A DNA stretch of 64,000 nt from PALSA-505 sp035308365. GTDB taxonomy: Bacteria; Actinomycetota; Actinomycetes; Streptosporangiales; Streptosporangiaceae. Where the stretch lies: assembly GCA_035308365.1 (NCBI GenBank), contig DATGGU010000079.1:4461-68460 (forward strand), written 5' to 3'. How positions within the stretch are numbered: position 1 is the stretch's first letter; each line of letters opens with the position of its first letter. A program made the position numbers and the translations under genes. Below are positions 16,713 through 25,011 of this stretch, piece by piece. A model generated the notes under the pieces. The model had not been told where the DNA came from, ran no database searches, and saw only the letters and a list, made by a program, of their open reading frames with translations.

Positions 16713-17721
16713 GAACAGAGAACTGAGGGTGAGGAGCGGGGCGGGCGTCAGGAGTATTGCCAGAGGCATGGCCGGCATGGTGATCGTCGGCAGCAGTGTC
16801 GGGGTGTCGCATACGCTCACCCATGCGCCGCTGCTGGCCGCCCAGGCCGTGCGCTACGCGATCGCGGTCCCGATCCTGCTGGTCCTGGCCAGGTCGGCGC
16901 CTGCCCCGGTGCTCCGGCCGCGGGGGCGGGAGTGGCTCTGGCTTGGCGGCATCTCGGCCACCGGGCTGGTCCTGTTCAACGTGGCTATTGTGCGTGGCGT
17001 CGCGCACGCCCAGCCCGCCGCCATCGCGGTCGCGGTGGCGTTCGCGCCCGTGCTGCTCGGCGTCATCGGCCCGCTGCTGGAGGGCCAGGCGCCGCGGCGT
17101 CAGATCCTGGTGGCCGCCGCGGTGGTCACCGCCGGGAGCGTGCTGGTCGAAGGTGCCGGGCGGACCGGCGCGGCCGGGCTGGCCTGGGCGGCCGTCGCCC
17201 TGGTCTGCGAGGCGGCGTTCACCCTGCTGGCCGTGCCTGTGCTGCCCCGGCACGGCGCCTGGGGCGTATCCGTGCACTCGGTCTGGATCGGCGCGGTCAT
17301 GCTGGCCTTGCTGAGCGTCGTCACCGAGGGACCGGCCGCGGTCACCCGGCTCAGCCTGGCGGACTGGGCGGCGGTCGGCTATCTGGCGGTCATGGTGACC
17401 GCGGTGGCCTTCATCCTCTGGTATTCGGCCGTGGCCGCACTCGGCCCCGGCCCGGTCGGCCTGCTCACCGGAATCGCACCGGTCTCGGCGGCGCTGACCG
17501 GCATCATGATGGGCAGCCAGGCGCCGCGCCCGCTCATGTGGCTGGGCATGCTGGTCGTCATCGGTGGCCTGGTCACCGGCCTGAGAGCCACCCGAACCGC
17601 ACAGGAGATCCATGTTCGCCTACGACCGCGCGGTCGCCGAACGGTACCCAACGATCCGGGCTGGCGTGATCCACGCGACCGGCCTGACCAACGGCCCGAG
17701 CTCACCAGCCCTGCAAGCTGA
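16711..17721 (+). CDS. EamA/DMT-family transporter
   Basis: About 336 residues from the GTG at 16711, immediately after repeat copy 3 (an ATG at 16768 is a possible alternative). Ten hydrophobic segments in two EamA halves; typical helices include LWLGGISATGLVLFNVAIV, AIAVAVAFAPVLLGVIGPLL, and the late GPVGLLTGIAPVSAALTGI. Family members export amino acids, purines or other metabolites. The last 110 nt overlap the start of the downstream gene, and the C-terminal about 40 residues (RPRGRRTVPNDPGWRDPRD...) look like read-through rather than a conserved tail. Regulated, by inference, by the divergent MocR protein. Confidence 0.85.
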   Translation: MNRELRVRSGAGVRSIARGMAGMVIVGSSVGVSHTLTHAPLLAAQAVRYAIAVPILLVLARSAPAPVLRPRGREWLWLGGISATGLVLFNVAIVRGVAHAQPAAIAVAVAFAPVLLGVIGPLLEGQAPRRQILVAAAVVTAGSVLVEGAGRTGAAGLAWAAVALVCEAAFTLLAVPVLPRHGAWGVSVHSVWIGAVMLALLSVVTEGPAAVTRLSLADWAAVGYLAVMVTAVAFILWYSAVAALGPGPVGLLTGIAPVSAALTGIMMGSQAPRPLMWLGMLVVIGGLVTGLRATRTAQEIHVRLRPRGRRTVPNDPGWRDPRDRPDQRPELTSPAS

Positions 17722-18298
17722 CTACGGAGCTGAACAGCGGGCGGTGCTCGCCAAGCTGGCCGGCACACCCCTGGCGGATCTCCCGTCGATCGCGGCCTGG
17801 CGCCGCGTCTTCACCAGCTTCGGCGCGAAACCCACCCAGTACCGCAACGCCGCCGAAGCCCTGCTCCGCAGGCTCACCAAGCAGGGTGACATCCCTGCGA
17901 TCGCCACCCTGGTGGACATCGGCAACCTGGTATCGATCCGGTACGCCATGCCGGTCGCCGTGTTCGATCTTGCCGGCATCGCCGGCTCGATCACCGTCCG
18001 GTTCGCCACCGGCACCGAGTCCTTCGACGACCTCGGCTCCGACGGCAGCGTCTCACCGGACCCGGGCGAGGTTATCTTCGCCGACCAAGAGAACGTCGTT
18101 GCCGCCCGCCGCTGGTGCTGGCGGCAGAGCGCCCGCAGTGCGGCCACCCCGGCCACGACCGCCGCCCTCATCGTCATCGAAGGCCACCACGCCGCGGCGG
18201 CCCAGGAGATCCCCGCGGCCCTCACCGACCTCACCCACCTCCTGGCCACCCACCAGCCTGCCAGCCAGACAACCGCCCGCACCCTCCCACCGTCCTGA
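17612..18298 (+). CDS. B3/B4 domain protein (phenylalanyl-tRNA synthetase beta-like editing fold)
   Basis: 228 residues, ATG at 17612 with GGAG 7 nt upstream, inside the 3' part of the transporter gene. Freestanding B3/B4 domain: RVFTSFGAKPTQYRNAAEALLRRL (residues about 65-88), GDIPAIATLVDIGNLVSIRYAMPVAVFDLAGI and the late PGEVIFADQENVVAARRWCWRQ segment are characteristic. In phenylalanyl-tRNA synthetase this domain hydrolyses mischarged Tyr-tRNA; freestanding forms are thought to clear misacylated tRNA or amino acid analogues. Combined with an exporter and a MocR regulator it suggests a module against a non-cognate amino acid; that reading is inference. Confidence 0.88.
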   Translation: MFAYDRAVAERYPTIRAGVIHATGLTNGPSSPALQADYGAEQRAVLAKLAGTPLADLPSIAAWRRVFTSFGAKPTQYRNAAEALLRRLTKQGDIPAIATLVDIGNLVSIRYAMPVAVFDLAGIAGSITVRFATGTESFDDLGSDGSVSPDPGEVIFADQENVVAARRWCWRQSARSAATPATTAALIVIEGHHAAAAQEIPAALTDLTHLLATHQPASQTTARTLPPS

Positions 18299-18400
18299 GC
18301 GCTGGTGTGAACTCCTGGTGAGGTCCGCCGTTTCGGTGGCGCGCGCTGTGTCCGTCCGGCTACGTTGAGGCGGGTTCGCGTACCAGGGAGGCTATTGCCG

Positions 18401-18511
18401 ATGTTCGGCCGGGCAGCGCACATACTGGACAGGAACGCCGTGATCGGGCTCGCGATCATCGCCGCGATCCTGCTGCTAGCGGGTTTGCTGGTCGCCGTCG
18501 ATCTTCCCTGA
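18401..18511 (+). CDS. Small single-span membrane protein, 36 residues
   Basis: ATG at 18401 with GGGAGG 9 nt upstream. The product has a short basic N-terminus (MFGRAAHILDRN) and one hydrophobic helix (AVIGLAIIAAILLLAGLLVA), ending VDLP. Codon use is normal for the region. Sits between the B3/B4 gene and the peptidase gene, same strand. No family recognised; a genuine small protein is supported by the ribosome site and clean transmembrane profile. Confidence 0.6.
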   Translation: MFGRAAHILDRNAVIGLAIIAAILLLAGLLVAVDLP

Positions 18512-18568
18512 GCCAAGCCGGCCGGACACGCCTCGATGGGTGCCGGCTCGGCGCGTACAGTCGGCCTT

Positions 18569-19660
18569 ATGCCGGAAATCCATGCCGCCCGCCGCGAGCG
18601 CGCCCAGGCGCGCGTAGCCGCGCTCGGCGCCGACGCCGCCCTGATCACCCACCTGCCGAACGTCCGGTATCTCACCGGCCTGGCCAGCTCGAACGCCGCG
18701 CTGCTCATGCCGGCTTGCGGCGACTGCCTGCTCGCCACCGACTCGCGCTACGCGCTCGCCGCCGAGCGGGACTGCCCCGACCTCCCGCTGGTGGTCTACC
18801 GGTTCCTGGTGCCCGCGCTCGGCGAGACCGCCGCGGCGCGTGGATACACCAAGCTGCTGTTCGAGGCCCAGCAGATGACGGTGGCCACTCACCTGAAGCT
18901 TGCCGCCGAAGCCGGTGGTGCCATCCTGGAGCCATTCGGTCAGGTCATCGAGGAACTGCGTACCGTCAAGGACGAAGAAGAGCTCCGCCTGCTCGCCGCG
19001 GCCTGCCAGATCAGCTCCCGCGCGCTGGAGGAACTGCTGCCGGAGATCGCGCCGGGCGTGACCGAACGGCAGCTGGCGACGGCCATCGAACGGCGGATGG
19101 TGGATCTCGGCGCGGAGGCGCTGGCCTTCGACACGATCGTGGCCAGCGGGCCGAACGGCGCGTTTCCGCACCACCGGGCCGGGCAGCGGACGCTGGAGCG
19201 GGGCGACCTGGTCACCATCGACTTCGGGGCGCGGGTCGGCGGCTACCACGCCGACATGACCAGGACCCTGTGCCTCGGCGAGCCCGCCCAGTGGCAGCGG
19301 GACATCTACGACCTCGTGGCCCGGGCGCAGCGGGCCGGGATGGAGGCCGCCCGGGCCGGCGCCGAGCTGACCGACGTGGACGCCGCGGCCCGGGATGTGA
19401 TCGACGACGCCGGCCACGCCGAGCACTTCCAGCACGGGCTCGGCCACGGTGTGGGCCTCGAGGTGCACGAGGCACCGATGCTCGGGTACGGAACCCCGGG
19501 TAGACTCGCTGCCCGGGTCCCGGTCACCATCGAGCCTGGCGTTTACCTGCCGGGCATGGGCGGCGTCCGGATCGAGGATGTCCTCGTAGTCGGCGACGAC
19601 GGGGCCTTTGCACCAACAGACCTGCTCACCACGACCACCAGGGAGCTGCTCGCGCTATAA
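18569..19660 (+). CDS. pepQ: M24-family aminopeptidase P / Xaa-Pro peptidase
   Basis: 363 residues from the ATG at 18569 (weak ribosome site; the frame is open a further 11 codons). N-terminal creatinase domain (LITHLPNVRYLTGLASSNAALL), then the pita-bread metallopeptidase domain. Metal ligands are visible: Asp in VTIDFGARVGGYHADMTRT (two Asp), His in FQHGLGHGVGLEVHE, and Glu in PVTIEPGVYLPG and VRIEDVLVV. It should remove N-terminal residues preceding proline or split Xaa-Pro dipeptides. Located just before efp, the conserved actinobacterial order, and its context near a proline-related translation factor is well known. Confidence 0.93.
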   Translation: MPEIHAARRERAQARVAALGADAALITHLPNVRYLTGLASSNAALLMPACGDCLLATDSRYALAAERDCPDLPLVVYRFLVPALGETAAARGYTKLLFEAQQMTVATHLKLAAEAGGAILEPFGQVIEELRTVKDEEELRLLAAACQISSRALEELLPEIAPGVTERQLATAIERRMVDLGAEALAFDTIVASGPNGAFPHHRAGQRTLERGDLVTIDFGARVGGYHADMTRTLCLGEPAQWQRDIYDLVARAQRAGMEAARAGAELTDVDAAARDVIDDAGHAEHFQHGLGHGVGLEVHEAPMLGYGTPGRLAARVPVTIEPGVYLPGMGGVRIEDVLVVGDDGAFAPTDLLTTTTRELLAL

Positions 19661-19795
19661 AAAGATCCTTTCAAATCATGATAATGATCATGAAACTAGG
19701 CTCTGACCTGCGACAATCAGCAGTGAATGTCGCTTTTGAAAAGATCTTAAGCGGGGCGGGGCCCTGGTGCTAGCGCATCCAGGAGAGAACCGCAC
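19661..19795 (+). promoter_or_regulatory. AT-rich efp promoter region with nested inverted repeats
   Basis: Stands out as AT-rich in a GC-rich region. It contains a palindrome TCATGAT-AATG-ATCATGA (19676-19693), flanked by AAGATCCTTTCAAA (19662-19675) and its near-complement TTTGAAAAGATCTT (19735-19748, one mismatch in 14). The core TGATAATGATCATGA resembles Fur/Zur boxes. Possible control of efp by a metal regulator, or a terminator for the peptidase gene; no experimental support. Confidence 0.5.
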
Positions 19796-20353
19796 GTGGC
19801 CACGACGAACGATCTGAAGAACGGGATGACGCTGAGCATCGACGGCCAGCTCTGGACCGTGGTGGAGTTCCAGCACGTCAAGCCCGGCAAGGGTGGCGCG
19901 TTCGTGCGCAGCAAGCTCAAGAACGTGCTGTCCGGCAAGGTGGTCGACCGTACGTTCAACGCCGGCGTCAAGGTTGACGTGGCGAATGTGGACAAGCGGG
20001 AGATGCAGTACCTCTACCGCGAGGGCGACGACTTCGTCTTCATGGACACCCAGGACTACGACCAGCCGCACGTTCCCGCGTCCGTCGTGGGTGACGCCGC
20101 GAATTTCCTGCTCGAAGAGCAGATGGTGACGGTGGCCTTCAACGACGGAACGCCGCTGTACGTGGACCTGCCCGCCGCCGTGGAGCTGACCATCACCCAG
20201 ACCGACCCGGGCGTGCAGGGTGACAGGTCCACCGGCGGCACCAAGCCGGCCACGTTGGAGACCGGCGCCCAGGTCCAGGTGCCGCTGTTCATCTCGGCCG
20301 GTGAGAAGGTCAAGGTGGACACCCGCACCGGCGAGTACCTCAGCCGCGCGTGA
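19796..20353 (+). CDS. efp: Elongation factor P
   Basis: Rescues ribosomes stalled at polyproline. 185 residues, GTG start at 19796 with AGGAGAG 8 nt upstream. Three domains of EF-P: N-terminal KOW-like with the loop KPGKGGAFVRSKLKN (the tip Lys in domain I is at about residue 32-33), central OB domain with YLYREGDDFVFMDTQDYDQ, and the C-terminal OB domain with the signature KPATLETGAQVQVPLFISAGEKVKVDTRTGEY. The unmodified-type loop with following Gly-Gly matches actinobacterial EF-P. No EpmA/EarP/YmfI modifier is nearby. Confidence 0.98.
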   Translation: MATTNDLKNGMTLSIDGQLWTVVEFQHVKPGKGGAFVRSKLKNVLSGKVVDRTFNAGVKVDVANVDKREMQYLYREGDDFVFMDTQDYDQPHVPASVVGDAANFLLEEQMVTVAFNDGTPLYVDLPAAVELTITQTDPGVQGDRSTGGTKPATLETGAQVQVPLFISAGEKVKVDTRTGEYLSRA

Positions 20354-20388
20354 TCTGCCGGCAGCAGCGCGAAACGAGGCGGCTGATG

Positions 20389-20560
20389 CTGCTCGCCGAT
20401 CTTCGATCGGCTTCGCCGCAGCCCGCGCTGTATTTGCCCGGGGGGACGCCCCCCCGGATCCCCCCGGGGCAGCCAACCCTGCTCGCTGTCCTTCGGCCAG
20501 CTTCGCCGCAGCCCGCAGTGTTTGCCCGGGGGGCCGAGCCCCCCGGACCGCCACGAGCGG
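20389..20560 (+). repeat. Two imperfect direct repeats with GGGGGG/CCCCCC hairpins between efp and nusB
   Basis: Copies at about 20389-20478 and 20480-20560 share GCTTCGCCGCAGCCCGC, TTTGCCCGGGGGG and a hairpin of G6-8/C6-8 arms (for example GGGGGGC-CGA-GCCCCCC). The hairpins could terminate efp transcripts. The region is unusually long (357 bp) for an efp-nusB gap and is not coding in any convincing frame. Confidence 0.65.
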
Positions 20561-20573
20561 GGCTGGGGTTTGC

Positions 20574-20700
20574 CATTTACGGTGGGACGACCCCCTGGAC
20601 CCCCGCAACCGGGGCGGGGGCCGGTATTGCGGTTTACGGTGGGACGACCCTCCGGAACGCCCCGGTGCCGGGCTTCGCCCGGCGGCCGATGCCTGGTGGG
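20574..20700 (+). repeat. Second pair of intergenic repeats before nusB
   Basis: TTTACGGTGGGACGACC occurs at about 20575 and 20635, followed by related G/C-rich hairpins (GGGGCGGGGGCC; GGGCTTCGCCC). Together with the pair at 20389 this makes four modular GC hairpin elements in one gap, like a small intergenic repeat family. Confidence 0.55.
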
Positions 20701-20710
20701 GTGCAGGCGC

Positions 20711-21184
20711 ATGGCCGCGCGTAGCAAGGCGCGTAAGCGCGCGCTCGATTTGCTCTTCGAGGCCGAGGTGCGCGGCGAGCCCGTGCTGGAACTGCTCGAT
20801 CAGCGGGTGGCCGACGCCAGCCCGCCGGTCTCGCCATACGCCGCCGAGCTGGTCCGTGGCGTGCAGGCGCACCGGGACAGGATCGACGAGTTGCTCGCCG
20901 CCTACGCCGAGGGCTGGACGCTGGCCCGGATGCCGGCGGTGGACCGCAACGTGCTGCGCATCGGGACCTACGAACTGCTCTGGGCCGGCGACGTGCCGGA
21001 CGCCGTGGCGATCAGCGAGGCGGTCGCGCTGGTCCGCGACCTGTCCACCGACGCTTCGCCGTCGTTTGTGAACGGCCTGCTCGCCCGGCTGCTCGACGTC
21101 AAGCCGACGCTGCCCGAGGGCCAGACCGCCGGTGACCCGGCCGACGGCGAGCCCGAGCTGGCCGAGGACCAATCCCTCAGTTAG
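20711..21184 (+). CDS. nusB: Transcription antitermination factor NusB
   Basis: 157 residues from the ATG at 20711 (GGTGGGGTG upstream); the longer open frame to 20522 is repeat-derived. All-helical NusB fold: MAARSKARKRALDLLFEAEV is the conserved start, then DELLAAYAEGWTLARMPAVDRNVLRIGTYELLW and VAISEAVALVRDLSTDASPSFVNGLLARLL. Binds boxA RNA with NusE during rRNA antitermination. A C-terminal acidic tail (about 25 residues) extends beyond the domain. Conserved neighbour of efp. Confidence 0.97.
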   Translation: MAARSKARKRALDLLFEAEVRGEPVLELLDQRVADASPPVSPYAAELVRGVQAHRDRIDELLAAYAEGWTLARMPAVDRNVLRIGTYELLWAGDVPDAVAISEAVALVRDLSTDASPSFVNGLLARLLDVKPTLPEGQTAGDPADGEPELAEDQSLS

Positions 21185-21404
21185 TTCACGCAGCGTAGTT
21201 GCCACGGCTTCAGAGGCGGCACAGAAGTGACGCTCAGTCGTGGCGCAGTCCGGCCACCGAAGCTCAACGTCATGACGCTATACAACTCTGGTCCCACCAG
21301 TAACCACAGCCTCACAACCACGTGGCCGCTCACTTCAAACACGAGACCGTCGGCAGCGCGACCGTCTACGACCTCACCCAGCCCACGTCGGCACGCTGAC
21401 CACG

Positions 21405-21445
21405 CCGTCCCGCCCGCTCGCGGTCAGCGAAGCCGGGCGGGACGG
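21405..21445. terminator. Bidirectional terminator between nusB and the ABC permease
   Basis: Perfect 12-bp arms CCGTCCCGCCCG (21405-21416) and CGGGCGGGACGG (21434-21445) with a 17-nt loop, in the gap between convergent genes. The preceding 220 bp (21185-21404) hold no recognisable gene. Confidence 0.8.
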
Positions 21446-21457
21446 CTGGCTGGCCGG

Positions 21458-23716
21458 TTACTCGAAGCGGATGCTGGCCGGGGTGGTGATCCGGGCCAGC
21501 AGCGGCAGGGTCGCGGCGACCACTGCCAGGGCCAGTGCCAGGCCGGCGCCGAGCGTCGCCCAGTACGTGGCGGTCAGGCCCGGGATCGATGTGCCCGGCG
21601 GCGCCAGCCGGACGACCGCCGTGGCCGACATGCCGTAGGCGATGCCGGCGGCGAGCAGCACGGCCGCGGCCAGCGGGATGATCGCCTCCAGCAGAACGAC
21701 GCGGGACAGCGTGCCCAGCGATGTGCCGCCGACCCGGAGCAGCGTGAACGGGCGCTTGCGGTCCACCAGGCCACCGCCGATCGACACCGCCAGGCTGCAG
21801 CCGGCGACCAGGATGGTCAGGGCCACCGCGTAGTCGAACAGCTTCTGCGCCACCCCGGCCCGCTTGGACCTGATCGCGACCGCCTCGCTGAACGTCCGCG
21901 GCGGGGTGGCCGCCGCCCCGGGACCGTACGGTACCTGTGGCGGGGCGTGCGTGGCCAGGTAGGTGCGGGCCCGCTCCAGCGTGGCGGCGCTGTTGACCCG
22001 GACCAGCACCGCCTGCACCGGCAGCGCGGACAACGGCCCCGGGTAGGCGGGATTGGCCGGGCTGGCAAAGGCCTTAGTGCTGTTGTGCGGGTTGTCGCTG
22101 TAGAGCAGGTCTCCGTCGGAGACCCGCACCGCGGCCAGGCCGGGGGCGCACCGCCCGAGCACGGCCAGGTCCCGGAGCACTGAGCAGCTCACCACGCCGA
22201 TGTACTGGCCCTGGTAGTGCGGGTTCGCCGCCTGCGGCAGCGAGTACAGCGGAAAGATCTCGGTGCCGGCGATGCCCCGCAGCCCGCTGACCAGCGCGGC
22301 GCCGGCGTGCGGGGTGAGCCCGGCGGTAGTGATCCCGGCGGCGGTGGGACCGGGGGGCTCCATCTGGGAGAAGGTGTCGAGCAGCACGTCAGACAGTGCG
22401 GCGGAGTTGGGCGTGGCGGACAGCGAGTCCAGTGTCGGCACCAGCGCGCCGACGATCGTGCCCAGGAACACCGCGAGGACCAGGCCGCGCACCGCGCGGA
22501 AGGCGAGCTTCGGGTCGTCGGCAAGACGCCGGCTGGTCAGCAGTGGCGACGCTCCGTTCAGCACCCGCGCGCACAGCCGGGCCAGCGCGGCGGTCAGCCA
22601 CGGTCCACCGGTCACCAGGCCGATCATCGTGATCAGCAAGCCGGGATACATCGCGGCACCGATGCCCTTGCTGCTGGTGGCCAGCGCGCCGGCGATGAAC
22701 AGCGCGATACCGGCCGTCAGCGGTGCCAGCCGCCAGGGCGACGGCGGCGGCGGGGTGGCGCGCCTGGTCACGCCGAGCGGGGAGATCCGCACCCTGCGGA
22801 GCGCCAGCAGCGACGCGATCGCCGACGCCAGCGGCACCGCGACCAGCAGTCCCAGGTATCCCCAGATGGTGGGAGTGACCGTGCTGGCGAAGTAGCGGGT
22901 CCCGGTCAGCGTGGCGGTGGCCAGCGCGGGCTGGACCGCGAGGAACAGGCCTGCTCCGGCCACCGCGCCGAGCAGCGCGCTGATCACCGAGTCCACCGAG
23001 GCGATCACGCTGATGTCGCCCGCGGTGGCCCCCACCAGCCGCAGCGCGGCGAACCGTTCCTCGCGGCGGGCCGCGGCCAGCCGGGTGGCGGTGCTGATCA
23101 AGATCAGTACCGGGAACAACACGGCCAGCACCCCGGTCGCGAACGCGTAGCGGAAGAACGGGGTGAACACCTCCGGGCCGGGTGCGGTGCCGATCGCGGT
23201 AACCCACCGCGTGCCGGGCAACTTCGCCAGCGTGGAGGGCTTATACCCGACGTAGATCACCAGCTCGTCCGGGCCGGTCAGGGCCACGTTGCCGATCGTC
23301 CCGGCCAGCCTGCCGGGGAACCGGTCACCGAGCTGGCCAGCCGGCACGGTACGCAGCAGATGTGCCAGTGCCGGTGAGGTGTAGTACTGCCCGGGCCCGG
23401 GCAGCCGGGAGATGCCTGGCGGCACCGGCGCACCCGGCCCCAGGGCGGCTACGTCGAGCCGCTCGATCGTCTGGCCCTGGTAGAAGTCCACGCTGTAGTT
23501 CGCCGCCAGGCCGTGTCCTGGCAGGGCGGCCGGCAGCGCGGGAGCCTGCGTGCACTCCCAGCACGGCCGGTTGCCGTCGGCCTGGAACGCGTGGAACTCG
23601 GCGAGCACCGCGAGCAGCAGCGCCACGCCGGCGGCCACCGCTGCCGTGATCACCAGCAGCCGGGTCAGCGCCTCCCGGCCGCTGGCCAGGACCAGCCGCA
23701 GGCCCAGCCGGATCAT
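21458..23716 (-). CDS. FtsX-like ABC transporter permease
   Basis: 752 residues, ATG at 23716 overlapping the ATPase stop (ATGA). Duplicated FtsX-type architecture: an N-terminal helix followed by a large extracytoplasmic domain, three helices (VIASVDSVISALLGAVAGAGLF region), more helices, a second extracytoplasmic loop (about residues 440-600) and a C-terminal FtsX block ending in TLGAGLALALAVVAATLPLLARI. Works with the adjacent MacB/LolD-type ATPase, probably in export or membrane-stress response. Controlled by the PadR gene at the start of the operon. Confidence 0.88.
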   Translation of the reverse strand: MIRLGLRLVLASGREALTRLLVITAAVAAGVALLLAVLAEFHAFQADGNRPCWECTQAPALPAALPGHGLAANYSVDFYQGQTIERLDVAALGPGAPVPPGISRLPGPGQYYTSPALAHLLRTVPAGQLGDRFPGRLAGTIGNVALTGPDELVIYVGYKPSTLAKLPGTRWVTAIGTAPGPEVFTPFFRYAFATGVLAVLFPVLILISTATRLAAARREERFAALRLVGATAGDISVIASVDSVISALLGAVAGAGLFLAVQPALATATLTGTRYFASTVTPTIWGYLGLLVAVPLASAIASLLALRRVRISPLGVTRRATPPPPSPWRLAPLTAGIALFIAGALATSSKGIGAAMYPGLLITMIGLVTGGPWLTAALARLCARVLNGASPLLTSRRLADDPKLAFRAVRGLVLAVFLGTIVGALVPTLDSLSATPNSAALSDVLLDTFSQMEPPGPTAAGITTAGLTPHAGAALVSGLRGIAGTEIFPLYSLPQAANPHYQGQYIGVVSCSVLRDLAVLGRCAPGLAAVRVSDGDLLYSDNPHNSTKAFASPANPAYPGPLSALPVQAVLVRVNSAATLERARTYLATHAPPQVPYGPGAAATPPRTFSEAVAIRSKRAGVAQKLFDYAVALTILVAGCSLAVSIGGGLVDRKRPFTLLRVGGTSLGTLSRVVLLEAIIPLAAAVLLAAGIAYGMSATAVVRLAPPGTSIPGLTATYWATLGAGLALALAVVAATLPLLARITTPASIRFE

Positions 23717-24405
23717 GCCGGCACCGTCCCCACGTCCGCGGTGACCACACCGTCGCGCACCAGTACCTGACGATCGGCGTAGGCGGCGACCCTGACGTCA
23801 TGGGTGACCACGATCACGGTGACACCCTGCTCCCGGGCCAGGCCGGTGAGCAGGTTCATCACCTTCTCCCCGGTCAGCGTGTCCAGCGATCCGGTCGGCT
23901 CGTCGGCGAACAGCGCCCGCGGCCCGAGCGCCAGCGCCCGGGCGACCGCCACCCGCTGCGCCTCGCCGCCGGACAGTTCCCCGGTGCGCCGGGCGCCCTT
24001 GCCGGCCAGGCCCAGCCTGTCCAGCCAGCGCGCAGCCTGTCGGTATGCCTCCTTGCGGCCGGCCCGCTTCAGCAGCAGCGGCAGCGCGACGTTGTCCGCC
24101 GCGGTCAGTTCGGGCACCAGGTTCCCGAACTGGAACACGAACCCGAACGCGGTCCGGCGAAGCCGGGTTCGTTCGGATTCGGTGAGCGTGTCCAGGCGGC
24201 GGCCGTCGAACCACACCTCGCCGGAGTCCGGTGGGAAGATCCCGGCCAGGCAGTGCAGCAGGGTGGACTTCCCCGAGCCGCTCGGCCCCATGACGGCCAG
24301 GATCTCGCCCGGGGCCACCGTCACGGTGGCCCCGCGCAACGCCGGGGTCTGCCCGAACGACTTGGCGATGTCGCGAGCCTCGAAGAGGACAGCAGGGGCA
24401 TTCAT
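23713..24405 (-). CDS. ABC transporter ATP-binding protein (MacB/LolD type)
   Basis: 230 residues; ATG at 24405 overlaps the PadR stop. Walker A GPSGSGKST, Q-loop FQFGNLVPELTA, signature LSGGEAQRVAVARAL, Walker B ALFADEPTGSLD, and switch His in VIVVTHD. The second partner of the FtsX-like permease, coupled to it by ATGA overlap. The ATPase falls in the lipoprotein-export/antimicrobial-peptide class by sequence; the substrate is unknown. Confidence 0.95.
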   Translation of the reverse strand: MNAPAVLFEARDIAKSFGQTPALRGATVTVAPGEILAVMGPSGSGKSTLLHCLAGIFPPDSGEVWFDGRRLDTLTESERTRLRRTAFGFVFQFGNLVPELTAADNVALPLLLKRAGRKEAYRQAARWLDRLGLAGKGARRTGELSGGEAQRVAVARALALGPRALFADEPTGSLDTLTGEKVMNLLTGLAREQGVTVIVVTHDVRVAAYADRQVLVRDGVVTADVGTVPA

Positions 24406-24929
24406 AGGTCTCGCACCATTTCCCTGAGGTCGTTGAGCCGGGCGGCGGTCAGGTCGATCCAGCGCAGGTCGGCTTCCAGATGGAACAGGCCGTAGTCGGC
24501 GAGCAGTGTGTCCACCAGGGAGCCGGCGCCTTTGAGCCGGGTCAGCTCGGTCATTCGCTTGATGTGCGCGACCCGCTGCGCGTCCAGGTAGCTGTCGGCC
24601 GGGCGGCCGAGCATGAGCGCCAGCGTCACCTTGGCGAACAGCACCGGCTGCAGGTGCGGCTCCGGCTCGGCCGGCGTGGTCAGCCACCTGTCGACATCGG
24701 CCAGGCCGGCCTCGGTGATGGAGTACCGCTTGCGATCGGGGCCGTCGCCGTGCTCAGGCGGTCCGGCGATCGCCTTGCCGTCGCGGGCCAGCCGGGCCAG
24801 GGTCGTGTAGACCTGCCCGAACGACAGCGGCTTGCCCCGGGCGAAGTAGGTGTCGTAGGCCCGCTTGAGGTCATACCCGTAGCTGGGCTGGCGCTCGAGC
24901 AGGCCGAGAAGGGTCAGTGAGACACTCAC
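24402..24929 (-). CDS. PadR-family transcriptional regulator
   Basis: 175 residues, GTG at 24929. N-terminal winged helix of PadR type (LTLLGLLERQPSYGYDLKRAYDTYF, then GQVYTTLARLARDGKA with the conserved Tyr-rich face) and a C-terminal helical dimerisation domain (YLDAQRVAHIKRMTELTRLKG). First gene of the PadR-ATPase-permease operon, a common arrangement in which the regulator represses the transporter and itself until a ligand appears. Its operator is probably the palindrome at 24939-24955. Confidence 0.93.
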   Translation of the reverse strand: MSVSLTLLGLLERQPSYGYDLKRAYDTYFARGKPLSFGQVYTTLARLARDGKAIAGPPEHGDGPDRKRYSITEAGLADVDRWLTTPAEPEPHLQPVLFAKVTLALMLGRPADSYLDAQRVAHIKRMTELTRLKGAGSLVDTLLADYGLFHLEADLRWIDLTAARLNDLREMVRDL

Positions 24930-24938
24930 CTACGCGAG

Positions 24939-24955
24939 TATACGACAGTCGTATA
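24939..24955. promoter_or_regulatory. PadR operator: perfect palindrome TATACGAC-A-GTCGTATA
   Basis: 8-bp perfect arms with a one-base centre, 10 bp upstream of the PadR start codon. It overlaps where the promoter should be and is AT-rich within a GC-rich region. Size and symmetry suit a dimeric winged-helix regulator. PadR sites are often of ATGT-8-ACAT type, which this is not, so specificity is inferred from position. Confidence 0.7.
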
Positions 24956-25011
24956 GTCGCTTCTAGTGATCACGGTGAGATATTCGTCTTATGGCGCTAA
25001 AAGGGCTGGGG

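Noticed and set aside
17612..17721. EamA stop misplacement by frameshift to explain the 110-nt overlap
   Set aside because: The transporter frame is open to 17721 without a clear shift signal; the overlap is reported as is. The last about 40 residues may not be functional.
24939..24955. Palindrome as transposon end or attachment site
   Set aside because: Position right before the PadR start and size suit an operator; no integrase in the neighbourhood.
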